The notes beneath the pieces were generated by a model. It ran no database searches, was not told the DNA's origin, and saw only the letters and a list, made by a program, of their open reading frames with translations. From Chionis minor (Eukaryota; Chordata; Aves; Charadriiformes; Chionididae), in assembly GCA_013398295.1 (NCBI GenBank), contig VZSF01001203.1, positions 70,492 to 134,491 on the forward strand: a stretch of 64,000 nt of DNA, written 5' to 3'. Made by a program: the position numbers and the translations under genes. This document shows, piece by piece, positions 50,312 through 62,390 of the stretch. Within the stretch, counting starts at the first letter, position 1. Every line of letters starts with the position of its first letter.

Positions 50312-50695
50312 CAGAGAGCTGATCTGGAAGGGACACTGAAAGGTGGTGTAGTTCCAGCCTCAGCCCCAGAGAACGTGTCTGTGTCATTTCTGACATATAT
50401 TTATCTACACTACTTTTAAAACCATGATAGAGCCCCCTTTCTCCTTTATCAATCTATTTCTGTGCTTCCTTGTGCTAACAGTTAGGTTTTTTCCCCCTTA
50501 TGTTCATGTCTCTGTAGCTGGAATACAGGTCCATTAACTGTTATCTTACCATTGGATAGGGAGAATGATTTATTCCTTTCTTTTTTTGTGATATCCTGTT
50601 ATATGTTTGAAAATGGTTATCATGGCTTCCTATATGCATCTCATCCTAGACTAAACAAACTTTTCTAAGTCATCTTTGTTTCTATCATCTACTCT
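50312..50695 (-). mobile_element. Ancient CR1/L3-like LINE remnant
   Basis: On the minus strand the segment keeps the CR1 landmark order in worn form. It has a GATCTGGAAGGGACACTGAA block next to the 3' end and TAGTTCCAGCCTC after it. A pyrimidine-rich coding-derived middle follows, and then TCCTAGACTAAACAAACTTT, the counterpart of the TCCAGGCTAAACAATCCCAA block in the copy at 9.15 kb. No reading frame survives and terminal octamers are gone, so it is much older than the copies at 8.8 and 40.1 kb. Limits are approximate. Confidence 0.7.
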
Positions 50696-53210
50696 GTCAG
50701 TGTGGAGGATGAATTTGTAGGATCTCAGTGGACCCGAGCTTGGGCTGGACCGAATCACTTCGGTTAATGTGAAGGTCCTATCGTCTATGGCAAGCAGAAA
50801 GATCTACTCCTTTGCACAAGTGCTGAAAGTCTGCTAAAAACTGTAGCCCGTCTGAACAGGCATCTGCCTGGCCGGCTGATTTTGGTGGTAATTCATGGAG
50901 GAGCCACACTGCTTTCTCCTCTTTTGGGCTCTGGGCATCCTGAGGGCTGTAGGAAGGCAGAATCCCTTGTAGAAACACTACTTCTGTTTGCATACTCTTA
51001 AAGAAGATGCATTAATGGGGAGAACTATACAGGCAGTGACCTTTTTAATGCTCACCCACATTGAAGGACCAGACAGAGATGGAATGAGGCTCGCTCTTCG
51101 ATGAGGGATGAGCCCACGCAGATTAGTACTGCAATTGTGAAATGGATGGATTGTGTCATGTTTCACCTTAAAGGCAGACTGTGAGAAATTCTTCTCCAAT
51201 TATATTGTGGGAGAGAAGATCTGAGATTGACCTGTTATGGCTAAATTTTACAGGTCGGGGGGAGTGAAGCAGAAGGCAGAGAATGGAAGGGGAAGGCAGA
51301 AAAAGCAGAGTGCCTTTTATGAAATTTTATTTTCTGCATGGTTATGTCTTTGATCTGTTTAAACACACCTAAGATGAGTATTTTCCTTTGAGAATGAGGC
51401 ACAGGCTACATGTTATAGAACGTGTGTTTTTCCTTTCATTAAAGATAACATTAATTCTTGTTATCAGGCTTTCCTAGTGCTTGCAAAATTAGGTGTGAGT
51501 ATTCAGTCCCCTTATTCAGTCCAGTTCTGTGTGTGAACTTATGCTAGAGAAAAAACTTTTCTCAAAGCTTGGGATATATCAAAGGCATTGTTTGAGATAG
51601 CAACGTTGCTGAGGGTTAAAAATTGAGTGTTTTAACATCTTCAAAGTACTCCTCTGGTTTATTCTATCTCAGCAATATCTCAAACTGGAAGCATGGAAGG
51701 TTCATAGTTGGCCTCGGTCAGGATAGGGATTTCTTTCCTCTGCTACAGTCTTCTGACTTCAGTGCAGAGATTATTTTAAATGTGTTTTTCAGTTTATTCA
51801 TATTTTTGGGAACCCATGCGGTTTCTTACATCATGTGGTAGCTTTTTCTTTAGAAAACTACACCTCCTTTTGTGAGTTTTCCAAAGCTTGTAAAAAATTG
51901 CTGTAAAACGAATGTCTATGATTTCCTGTGTGACTATCAAATGCTCTGAAAGACATGCTAAGATGTGGGATTCAGGGGATGAGTCACTTCCACAAGCAAA
52001 TTCTATGTGCACATCTTTTTTCATCCATAGACCTCAGTGCATATAAATACAAGATATTCCCTTATAGTTCTCCTTGTTCACTTTTTTTTCTTAATTTCCA
52101 CTTCAGAAATGGAGCATTTGTCATCATCCATGTGTTACCAACAGTCAGTCAAATTCTAGGCAAATTCCAAAACTATGCATCACAAATGTAGGTATGGCCT
52201 CTGTGTTTGCGGTCTCCAGAAACTTTCCTGCCCTGGGGAATTTTGAATCTCGGACATTGACAACCTTCAGAAGATTTCAGAGTGTAGAATATGCTTATCA
52301 TCAAACTCTTAATTAAAGTGTGCTACGGCTCATGGAACAGCTACAGATGTCTTACTGTGGCTTTGTGGGTCACAGGCACCCCATGAAATCACTGAGCCAC
52401 ATGGCATTTTCCTCTGCTAGTCATGAGTTGATGAAAACTAGTTGCCTTTACTTCTTCTTTAAAAAAAAAAAAAAAAGAAGCTATTTTGCACTTTCAAAGC
52501 ACGGTTCACCAGAGTGTGTCATTAATGCTTCAGCCAGACTAAGGAAGAGGTGAAATTCTTACTTTTTCATGGATAAGGAAACTAATATGGAGAGTTGAGA
52601 GAGATGGTAACCGGATCCAGGCTACTCAGAGAAATAATGGCACTGCCAAACTGGAGTTAGGGCTTCTGGTACTGTACCTCACTAAACCAAAAGTGATGTT
52701 AGTATACTAGCAAACATCTGGATATTTTCATTTCCTCGTTGATAGGAATTTCTTTTGAAAATGATAAATTGTAGTTTACTGCTACAAAATTTCACAGAGA
52801 ATGATAACAATAATGACAGACTTTAGGGCCACATCTTGTCAGGACCAACATTCCTGGCAGTACTGTCGTGTCCCTTCTATTTATCTCTTCATTTATTCCG
52901 AGTTGTAATTCTCAAAATAGCATATGACAAAAACACTCATCAGGTTCTCTATTTAGCTGAAAGCATTTGGGCAGCTGGCTCACTTTTTCTTTCCCAGATG
53001 GCATCTTTACTCTTCTGTAGAGTTCAGTGAGCGTGTAATGTGAAAACATATCCATGGTGTGAGTCGGCATTCAGATGAAGAATTTAAATATAGGCCTATA
53101 TATTCTTGCCCTAAGCAAGCAAAAGCCTTGAAACTAACTATATTCAGATGCTTCAAAATGCTGTACTTACACAGAAAATCTCTTTGCTTTACTAAAGGTG
53201 TACAAGAAAA
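50696..53210. other. Unique non-coding DNA
   Basis: No gene is recognised. The first 500 bp (to about 51.21 kb) have the mixed composition and words such as GCATTAATGGGG and GCAATTGTGAAAT seen in conserved non-coding elements. A short A-run lies at about 52460-52476. Confidence 0.5.
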
Positions 53211-53318
53211 ATTATGAAATATTTAATACAAAGTCTTGCTTTAAAATCTTTATTAAGAATAAAGGCAGCAGGAATCAGAGAAAGAAACTCTGAAATGAAC
53301 AAGAGAAATAATAGGGCT
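53211..53318 (+). repeat. Copy 2 of an unidentified dispersed repeat
   Basis: This is the partner of 39411-39524, in the same orientation. Identity is about 86 percent over the first 70 bp, counted by eye, with a 6-bp gap further on. The flanks of the two copies are unrelated, which indicates separate insertions of one family or a very small duplicative transfer. Confidence 0.7.
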
Positions 53319-53480
53319 TGCAGGTCTCCACTGGGGAAGGAGTGGGATGGGCAGCTGTCGTCATGCTGTTCTGACAGCATAGGCCACATAATCTACCCAA
53401 GATTCAGAATGCAACTATTTTTTTTCCAGAAGATATAATGAGAGTTTCTAATACTGGAAAAACTATTACAGACATCATTT

Positions 53481-53623
53481 TAAAAATAAAAACAAAACTA
53501 AAACCATAGAAATAAAATAAAATTAAAAACAAAGGTAAAAACAAAACCAAAAGTAAAAACATAAAAATAATAAAAACCTAAAATTAAAACTAAGAATAAA
53601 AACTAAGACTAAAAATAAAAATA
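53481..53623 (+). repeat. A-rich minisatellite, about 12-bp period
   Basis: Repeated TAAAAACAAAAC- and AACTAAAAAT-like units make a strongly strand-asymmetric tract with almost no G and very few T except at the start of each unit. The unit resembles a short decayed tandem array. It begins about 160 bp after the dispersed repeat copy at 53.2 kb. Confidence 0.85.
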
Positions 53624-56600
53624 GATTCCCTTTTCCTGCTGGCCAAGGAATCTAGGTGATGAAAATTAAAAAATGGAGTACCTGAGTTTTTTAAAAAAAT
53701 TAATCTTGTTAATAATACTAGAATATAACAAGCTTTCCTCTTGATTAGAATGTTACAATCAGTGCCCAAGATCTTAGGAAAAGATCCAGTGATTAAAACG
53801 TGGGAACAGAGGTAGCATATCATGCAAAAAGTAGAATTACCTTTCCTGAGGCAAAGATAACCGAGTACCAAGTTACCCCAAATCTTTACACATTACAGTT
53901 CTAATAAATGCACAGGTGGCTGTGGCCCAATCAGGTTCATGTAAGTCAGACAGAAGAACAATCTAATTCATTTTTCGTTGTGATTTGTTTGTTTGTTTGT
54001 TTATTTTGGAGGAGATGGGTAGCATCTATCTGTCATGGCACTGACTTCAAGCTGAAAGGAAATGTTTGAAGGTCGTTGTGCTACTAATATTAAACCATCC
54101 TTGGAATTTTCAAACAGAGATGAGAGTCTCCTAATTGCCAAGTCCTAGACCTGAGAAGGGCAAATGCTGATTGAGAGCTCTTCAGGACAGATAAGGAGGC
54201 ACTGAGCGAACAGTCAGCCAGTGAAAGTGATCATTGCTTGGTTATTTTCAGCTGTGAAAACAATAAAGCCACAATCATTAATACAGAATTAAGAAAGATC
54301 ATGAACTGAATGAATGAGATGAAGGAGAGGGGAAAAAATAATACTTGGAAAAAAATGTTTACTTTTTATTTGGTATTCTAAAAACAAGATTCGGAAAAGC
54401 AAGAAAGAGACAATTCTATTCTTAAAAAAAAAAATAAACACAACAACAGCTAGCTTCAGGAAGAAAATGGAACACAGATAAAGAAGACAAATGGAAACGT
54501 AAAAAAGGAAGGTGAGGGAAGAAAGTTGATAGGCATGAAAGTATATTAGAATCTAGTCATTGTGGGAACGTGCCAAGAGAAGCAAAAACAGGTAAGTATA
54601 AGGAGCTTGTCAGTGTAGTTATGAACAATGAGATGGCTTTGAATTATTTTAATTATATCTAGAATAAAAGAAACTGTAGTAGTAGGGTTTTTTTCTGCAA
54701 TGGAAAGGGTGAAATTATCAGTAAGAGAGAAACAGCACTTGTGCTCAGAATATGTATGTTTATGTCATCTAAATAAAACTGATAGATGCTACTTCATCTA
54801 AATAGCAGGAATTGCATTAGTTTATGAATTGTAACACCTGAAAAGTGATGTTTCAGCCATATAAATTATTCTACATGATAAATCAGCTTATCTACATTTG
54901 TACGATCAAAGTATTTAAGGACATCACTATTATTCCCAAATAAAATAGAGGTCTACAATTAACATGAAAATAGTTCAAACAAAATAGAGGCTGCAAATAT
55001 GGAAAGGTCTTTAAAATTTCTTTACGGAAATTAGAATTTTCCATTTCATGCTAACACTTGCATGAAATAGTGTCTTTCTTTGGAATTGTGCAGTCAAGTG
55101 AAAAGACCTTTCCAGCTTTGATGGCTAACGACTGAGTAGTTAAGAGATAGGAAATAAAGGCAATAATGTAATGCTATAAGTCCACACCACATAAATGGAA
55201 GGAAAATCTCTGTTCCCTAAATTGGTTCTGCAGGACTGCAGACCTACTTTATTCATTCTATTATTGGCATTGCCCCTTCAGCTCAGGCTTGTCTTAAGTG
55301 TTATGAAGAAGACTAGACACCTGGGTGTGAGCCCAAACAGACTCAGGAGCACACATGGAGCATATTACTGTGAAGCAGTTGCATCTAATCTTCGTCCCTT
55401 TAAGAATCTGTAGCCATAGGACCAGCTGATAACTGTAAATGCCACATTAAAGTGAGAAGAGCTGTAATTGTATTTGATCTCACAATGTCACTCCAGGCAG
55501 CTATCAAAATGAAATTGCCAGCTTTTGTATTTATTTTCTTATTTTAGTAAAGGATCTTATCTTCCAGAATGAGGCAGCATCCTTTCTAAAAAGTGGCAAA
55601 ACCACAGCAAAGTTTTACCTGACAAGCTTTAAGTTTATTATTTTTACCTGTTATGTTTGGAATGTTAACTTATTTCCTAAGAATTAGTAGGACCAGTAGC
55701 TACACTGCACTGCTTGAAGAAGAATTTGCCTAGGGCGTTGCTCTGGCCCGGGAAATTCGGTAGTTTGGAGGACACTGGCTTTGATACCAGAGGTATGTCT
55801 GCACTTTTGGCTGAGCACCTGACATGCTGGAAACAGAGTTGTCACTGGACCATAGAGCTCAGATGACTGAATCCATCCTTCGTTTTCATCTCCCTCTAGC
55901 CAGCACTGCTCACACCACGCTGCATCTTTGGCATCAGTTTTGGGGAGTGATCGCTGGGTGCAGGCTCAGTGGTTCAGATGTCTCATGTCCACACCACTTA
56001 GGGCTAACTCCCTCTACAACAGATTATTCTGGGATACACCACACCCCCAGCTTCCTCTATGGTCCTAAGACATCCATGCTCAAATAAACAAGGTCGTTAT
56101 ATTTCCTATTCAAAATACCTGTAATAACAGTGCTATGGTGCTTGCAGCATGTCTGAAAGGCAGGCAAAGGTGTTCACTGGAAGGGTTCCTGGCGCTGACC
56201 TGCCTCCAAAAGGCACAAACTGTGCCTTGGAGACATCTGCTCTGAGTAGCCGAACACAGAGCCAGAGAGAGCCAACAGCTATGTAGAAGACAAGGCATGA
56301 CAGTGTGCAAGTTCAGGGACCCTTTTATCTTACCAAGAAACACAAACTTAAACCAGACCAGATAGTTCCAAACCACCTCAAGTCTTCTATAGCATCTTGC
56401 AGTAACTAACGCGATTGCTCCGTGTCTTTCAGCACTAGGTACTGGTTTACATTGAGTCACATTTGACTAGCTGGCCAATGGCTAGCAGGAGCCTTCTCTA
56501 CGTGAATTAGCAATGTTGGAGTTCACTGATATCCTTGCCAAATATTTCTGCTAAGAGAACAAGGATTTACTGACCATTCAGGATGAGCTGTTCCCTTTTT

Positions 56601-59600
56601 CCTAAAGATGTCTTCCACATCTTCCACATCAGCATGAAAGAGGGGTAGTTATGTAGGACCCAGTAGACTGTCCTATTCCTGACATGCCCATCAGGAGAGT
56701 TGACTTTTTTTGCACCTTTCTCTGATCATAGAAAATGTCTTTTATAATGTTTTGCCAGGGAGTAATCTTATTTTATCATTTAAATGTCTTTTGAAAGATT
56801 GTGCTGGAGTTTGTTTGATTTCTGGCATCACCCTGTGGGCCTGAGAACAGGCTCTGTGTGTGTGTGGTACATGCAGCAAGGCAGCTGAGAAAATGTTTGC
56901 TAATCATATCATGTTATGACCTTCTGAAGAGTATTAAAGTATGCAAGGGCTGCATTAAGGTTGGGCAGCAATATTATCTGCCCCTCTGGTACAAAGAAAG
57001 CAATTATAAAGATCAAAATAAGAGCTACAAGTTTCAGAACATTGCATTTTACATTTGCCTATCTCTAAATTTTGGGAATACAATCTTTTCTTCTGACTTC
57101 ATGGTCTTCTGTTCTCATGCACCCATTTACTAGAAGAGGTCCCTGCCCGCCTAGCAGTTTATTTTCTGTCACTTGCACTTCTACTGCATGATATTCCTCA
57201 GCGTTTGCTGTAGTGTGCATATTGCTTTTAACTCCAGAGTCATGTTAAAATTAAACAGCAATGTATATTATTTATAAAGCTGAATCCCCATAGGTAGCAA
57301 AAAGATGCTCTGAAAGGTTTACAGCAAAATTCAGACAGATTTGTATACCTAGGATCATAGATTTGAGAGTATGGTTGCAAACAAAGAGCAACTGAACAAA
57401 GGAAGAAGTCTTAAGCAGGGATTTAAGAGACAATACGCCGGGAATGAAAGCTGTAAAGACTGCAGTGGGGACCAAAATAATTGTAAAACATCTACAGGAG
57501 GTGCACAGGTGGTGACTTTAAAATGCCACCACATGCAAGTAGATGATAGAACAGGATTTGTAACTGGGACACATCTCACGTAATGTTGATCATCTAGCAG
57601 TTGTATGTGCAATCCAGGCTGGTTGTCTAAATTCCACCTAGAACAAGTGTTTAAAGAAGGAAGGATAAATTACCCTCTGTTCATGTCTCTTTCCACTAAG
57701 GGAGGCAAGGTGTTTAATATTGTCTAGGTGCTAATTTCTAGCTAGCTAAAAATGGACCAGATGTATCCTGCCTTCTGTCTATAGATGCACCTGAATATAG
57801 TGGGAAACTTCCACCTTTCTCTTCTATCAATAATATATACGTTTGTATATCCATAAAGCCTTGACTCAGCAATGTCATCTGAGAAAGAGAAAGTCCTGGG
57901 ATACCACTGCTCACGTGGGACCATGTTTTAAAGACAGCATACATGGGATCCATTGGATTATGGGTGTATCTGATACATTTAAGTTCCTAATGCAATCAGT
58001 GGACATCTAACCATTGAAATGAGGTTCATCTACCCAAATGTAGGCTTCTGCTTTAAGAGGAGGTGAATCTCACCCTCAGCTTCATTAATTGGCTTCATTT
58101 CCTCTGATCATCAAAGGAACTTGCACAACTGGTTTGGATGCGGCTATTTGTGCTGTGGAAATCCATAACTGAACAGGACAGGTCAAACCCTTAATGTGTT
58201 AATGCATTTACTTTTGTTACTTCTAAGAACATCCACAATGAAGAGGAACATTTGCTGTACCATAAAAACACTTAATTTCTGAGTGCCACTTAGCTGTTTC
58301 CAGATTCTCAGATAATTTAACAAAATCAACAACTTGTTGATGAGATCAGGGAAAAAACTTCTGGTAACAGATGATTTCAACTGGGGATTAAAATAAGGAA
58401 GTCCACAAAAGTAGCCAGTAAAATTAATTTCTAGCTTTATTGAAAGATAAAGATCCAATCCCTCAAAGTGTTAATTCCCATTTCTGAGAGGCTCAGCACT
58501 TCCCACTGTCTCTTCAGCGAGGATTTTACATGCTGAATCCTTCCCAGGAGACATTTAACTTAAATGTCTGTAGTCTAGAGTAAAAGCATCGAGCTACTCA
58601 CAGGGCAGTTATATCAAACTACTAAATCAAATTTGCTTCAGTGACTTGGAAACTTTGGATAGGAGTAGCATGCTTCTGCTCAGGAAACTGGGCCTCCAAA
58701 TTTATGACTTTATTAAATATTTAGTCACGAATTAACAAGACGTAATGCCACAGTATAGTATTCCATTTGAGATCAGAGACCAGAAAGTTTATTTGAGCCT
58801 GCAGTCCTGCTTGACAAGATTTGTAGCGTACATTTATAAAGGCGGTTGGTATATTCACAAAGATACAAAAAAGTTCCCCCTCACACACAGATATGCATCC
58901 CATCCATCTTATGATGCATTTTAACTCTGCTCTTTTCAGAAATATATAACCTGATGCCAAAACATGCTTAACATAATACATAAAAAAGAAGGGGTTTTGT
59001 TTGCCATCCCTTTCATAAAGTGACTTTGGGGAGTTTGACCAGTATATTTGAAGTATTGAAACACGTCTATCAAGGAGCACAGCAGTAGCCTTTTAGAGTT
59101 ACTGAATTCATCCAAGCATAATTCTGAGGAAAAAGGAAGGAAAGAAGAAAAAACAAACCCTGAAATAGAGACATCAGTTGGTCTGTAAACATTTTATATA
59201 TTTCTGCTTGTTATCTTGGATCAATCTGTGATTGGCCTGTACACAAGGATGTTCTGTGGGAGTAAGGGCAGCCTTCCATATGGACCACACAGGTGCTGGC
59301 CACAGCTGTTTCCCACTGGTTAGGGGAACAAGTAAGCTATCTGCCTTTAACTATGTGGGCAGGTGGCAAGATCAGCAGAAGTTTCTTCTCCTCTCCTGCT
59401 GAAGTAACCTTCATCTTGGCATTCACTTACGTCTGAATGTTTGACTTTGCAGATTTATTCCTCTATTAATCTATCAGGAGAAGGAGTAAAGGGAGGAGAG
59501 GGAATGTTAATGGAAAATCTTAGGTTTTTTAAAAAGGAAACTGACCCCCTTCAGGAAATCCATTATGTAGCAGCATAGTGACCCATATGGTTCATCATCA

Positions 59601-59680
59601 GAGTTTAGCTCTTTAGATCCTTTTGAGTTAATAGTAGCACATTTGTCAACTTCTGCATAAATCAAAAGGAAGGAGAGACA
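53624..59680. other. Unique AT-rich non-coding DNA
   Basis: No gene or identified interspersed repeat was seen across about 6 kb. Simple sequence includes (TTTG)n at 53984-54002 and (TG)n at about 56855-56866. All frames are short and lack domains. Confidence 0.6.
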
Positions 59681-59684
59681 CGTT

Positions 59685-60479
59685 TTGCCAGCAGTGTTTA
59701 AAGCTGACAATAGAGGAGGCTTAGGAATCCTGAATCAGTTCCAGGCTCCATTTGCTAGAGACCCTTCTGACCACATTCACATTTTGCTCCCTTTCCTCCC
59801 TTGTCCGGACAGGATGGAAATCTCTGCTCTTTCCACACTAAGGTTTTATTCTATCACCTGCAGGCAATACTTGCTCTTCTCTCAGTCCTCACTGCTTTCT
59901 ACTTTAGTCACTTTGCCGCCTCTTTTCAGCAACGAGCAAAAGAGACAGTCTTTTCATGGCTCTGGTACCACAAGGGCCCTTAGCAGCGAGGGAATGATTT
60001 GTAGAGCAAGCCTGGCTCAGTTCATGGTCTTTAAGAAGACAAATTCACCCACCTCCTGCCATCCTGTCTCATATAGAACAGTGCAAGCTCAATGCTTCTT
60101 CAGGCAATCTTCAGAAAAGTTATCTGTCAGCTTCTGCCAGGGGCCTGAGGACACCAACAGGTCTCACTTGCTCTGTCCAGCCTCACATGGAACCTCCATC
60201 CCTGCACCCTCTGCCCACTGCCCCAGGAGCTCCACAGGTGTGCCTGTCTCTGGTCTTGTCTCATGGATGAACCTTGCACCTATGCTATACGTAGCTTGTC
60301 TCCTTGATCAGCCCATCATATGTATGTTGCAGCTTGTCTCTGACCCCAAGTCCTGTTGCTTCAGACTGGGCTCCCTAAATAGGATCTGCCCCTGGTTCAT
60401 CACTTGCTTCATACTTGCAGGTAGAACAACCTGCATATATCAGAAGCATAGAATCACTGAGGTTGGAAAACACCCTTAG
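59685..60479 (+). other. 264-codon open frame, no recognised homology
   Basis: This is the longest open frame in the window. It has no recognisable domain, no signal peptide and no repeated motif. Its last eleven codons run into the antisense of the CR1 3' end that starts at 60447, so at least the C-terminus is not an ancestral protein. The region is GC-richer and poor in stop codons, which partly accounts for the length. It is most likely a chance frame, but the length is enough to merit a coding-potential test. Confidence 0.15.
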
Positions 60480-61500
60480 GAACATTGTATCCAACCATAA
60501 ACCTAACCCTGCCAAGTCCACTACTAAACCATGTCCCTAAGCACCACATCCACATGTTTTTGAAACACTTCCAGGGATGGTGACTCAACCGGTTCCCTGG
60601 GCAGCCTGTTCCAATACCTGATGACCCTTTTCGTGAAGAATTTTTTCCTAATATCCAATCTAAAATTCCCCTGCACAACTTGAGGCCACTTCCTCTTGTC
60701 CTATCACTTGTTACTTGGGAGAAGAGACCGACCCCCAACTCTCTACAACCTCCTCTCAGGTAGTTGTAGAGAGCGATAAAGTCTCCCCTCAGCCTCCTTT
60801 TCTCCAGCCTAAACAACACCAGTTCCCTCAGCCGCTCCTCGTAAGACTTGTTCTCTAGACCCTTCACCAGCTTCGTTGCTCTTCTCTGGACATGCTCCAG
60901 CACCTCAATGTCTTGTAATGAGGGGCCCAAAACTGAACACAGTATTTGAGGTGGGGCCTCACCAGTGCTGAGTACAGAAGGACAATCACTTCCCTAGTCC
61001 TGCTGGCCACACTAGTCCTGATACAAGCCAGGATGCTGTTGGCCTTCTTGGCCACCTGGGCACACTGCTGGCTCATATGCAGCCGGCTGTCGACCAATAT
61101 TCCCAGGTCCTTTTCCGATGGGCAGCTTTCCAGCCACTCTTCCCCAAGCCTGTAGCGCTGCATGGGGTTGTTGTGACCCAAGTGCAGGACCTGGCACTTG
61201 GCCTTGTTGAACTTCATACCGTTGGCCTTGGCCCATCAATCCAGTCTGTGCAGATGCCTCAGTATAGCCTTCCTACCCTCAGGCAGATCAACACTCCTGC
61301 TCAACTTGGTGTCATCTGCAAACTTACTGAGGGTGCACTTGATCCCCTCGTCCAGGTTGTTGATAAAGATATTAAACAGAACCGGCCCAAATACCAAGTC
61401 CTGGAGAATACCACTTGTGACTGGCCGCCAGCTGGATTTAACTCCATTCACCACCAATCTTTGGGCCTGGCCTTCCAACCAGTTTTTTTTTTAAACAGAG
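60447..61500 (-). mobile_element. CR1 LINE, about 1.05 kb, inactivated
   Basis: The longest CR1 copy in the window, on the minus strand. Its 3' end at 60447 has a single CATAGAATCAC-type terminal unit and the GGTTGGAAAACACC block. Moving upstream come the ORF2 C-terminal region and part of the reverse transcriptase including the FADD catalytic box. Similarity ends close to 61500 with the AACCAGTTTTTT segment, then switches abruptly to an unrelated tandem unit. The subfamily resembles the copy at 8.8 kb, but this copy has accumulated stops and indels and is older. Confidence 0.95.
60454..61478 (-). pseudogene. CR1 reverse-transcriptase pseudogene
   Basis: The fragment encodes the second half of the CR1 RT domain and its C-terminal extension. 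Landmarks are [10 protein letters not shown] (about codons 31-40 from 61478) and the metal-binding box FADDTKL at 61322-61302. The usual PQG-type loop before it is altered (LQD). Then comes [16 protein letters not shown] (about 60.96 kb). It is broken by an in-frame stop at about 61236, where an arginine codon would be expected, by a small deletion frameshift near 60920 and by another frameshift near 60675. The upstream palm and the endonuclease are absent through 5' truncation. It is non-functional. Confidence 0.9.
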
Positions 61501-61506
61501 AACAGT

Positions 61507-62390
61507 CATGTCACAGTGGTGTCACAGCAGGTTAACATTGGCAGTGGCAGTTGGTATCATCACCAGCCCAGGATGGGTATAAAAAGGGCTGTGCCCGCCC
61601 TGGCTGGCAGAGAAACAGCCAGGTAAGAAAGGGCAAGGAGGGGAGAACATAGGGGCAGAGGCTGCCCATGATAATGGAGGCTGACTGCTTTGTACTACAG
61701 TTGGATGTCCAGACAGGGAAGCAACCAGACCATGGCACGTTTCTGTCCTCTCCCTCCTCTGCCACTGAGCTGGAGAGTTGCCAGCAGTCTACGAGACAGA
61801 TAAAACAGCACCAACCCCTAACCTATGATGGTCTCACAGGGAGCTGGAAGGTCTGAAAAGCCATGGAGAAAAGGAACTCTGCACCCTTTTTTTCACCTGG
61901 TACCCTGGGGCTGAGCTCCTGGCACTAGCCCTAGTGATGTAGTGGCCATGTCACAGTGGACAGAATGCTGATGGTAGCCAGCATGATTGGGCTAGAATAG
62001 ATGCCTCCTGGACATTGGGGAGGAATGGAAAAGACAGTGTTGGTGTGAAGGTGGGAGACCAGAGAGGCAGGGGCTGCCTGTGGGAACAGGGGTTGGCTGC
62101 TTCAGTTGGTGGCTCTCCTGTCTTTGACAGCCGCAGCTCTGGACAGGGGTATGAGCAGGTCATAGTACACTTCTGTCCCCTTCTGCCTCCACCACTCAAC
62201 CAAGGAGTGTTGCAACTTTCTACAAGGGTGTTGACCTGAGGATAAAGAAACACCTTATCCTGTGCCTGTACACCTTATCTTGTATCCTGTGACAGATAGC
62301 GCCGGGTTCTATGGGCAGCTGGAAGGTCCCCACAGCTGTGAACAAAAGGAGTTCTGCAGCACCCACTTTCTTTTTGTGAAATTTATCACA
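61507..62390. repeat. Two diverged tandem copies of a roughly 440-bp unit
   Basis: The exact 13-mer CATGTCACAGTGG occurs at 61507-61519 and 61947-61959, 440 bp apart. Further corresponding blocks follow in the same order: GCTGCC (61661 and 62073), ACGTTTCTGTCC against ACACTTCTGTCC (61737 and 62167), and AGCTGGAAGGTC (61842 and 62317). The shifts of 412-475 bp are consistent with indels between two diverged units. The first unit contains a TATAAAAA box (61578-61585) in GC-rich surroundings. The family is not recognised: a satellite monomer pair, a duplicated LTR or a duplicated promoter-like segment are all possible. Confidence 0.7.

Noticed and set aside
14140..60430. Possible homology between the GC-rich patches at 14.14-14.7 kb and 60.1-60.4 kb
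   Set aside because: Only a short run around CACCAACAGG matches; the rest does not align, so they are not called copies of one repeat.
61077..61535. 152-codon plus-strand frame
   Set aside because: It is antisense to the CR1 reverse-transcriptase remnant and a shadow of it.
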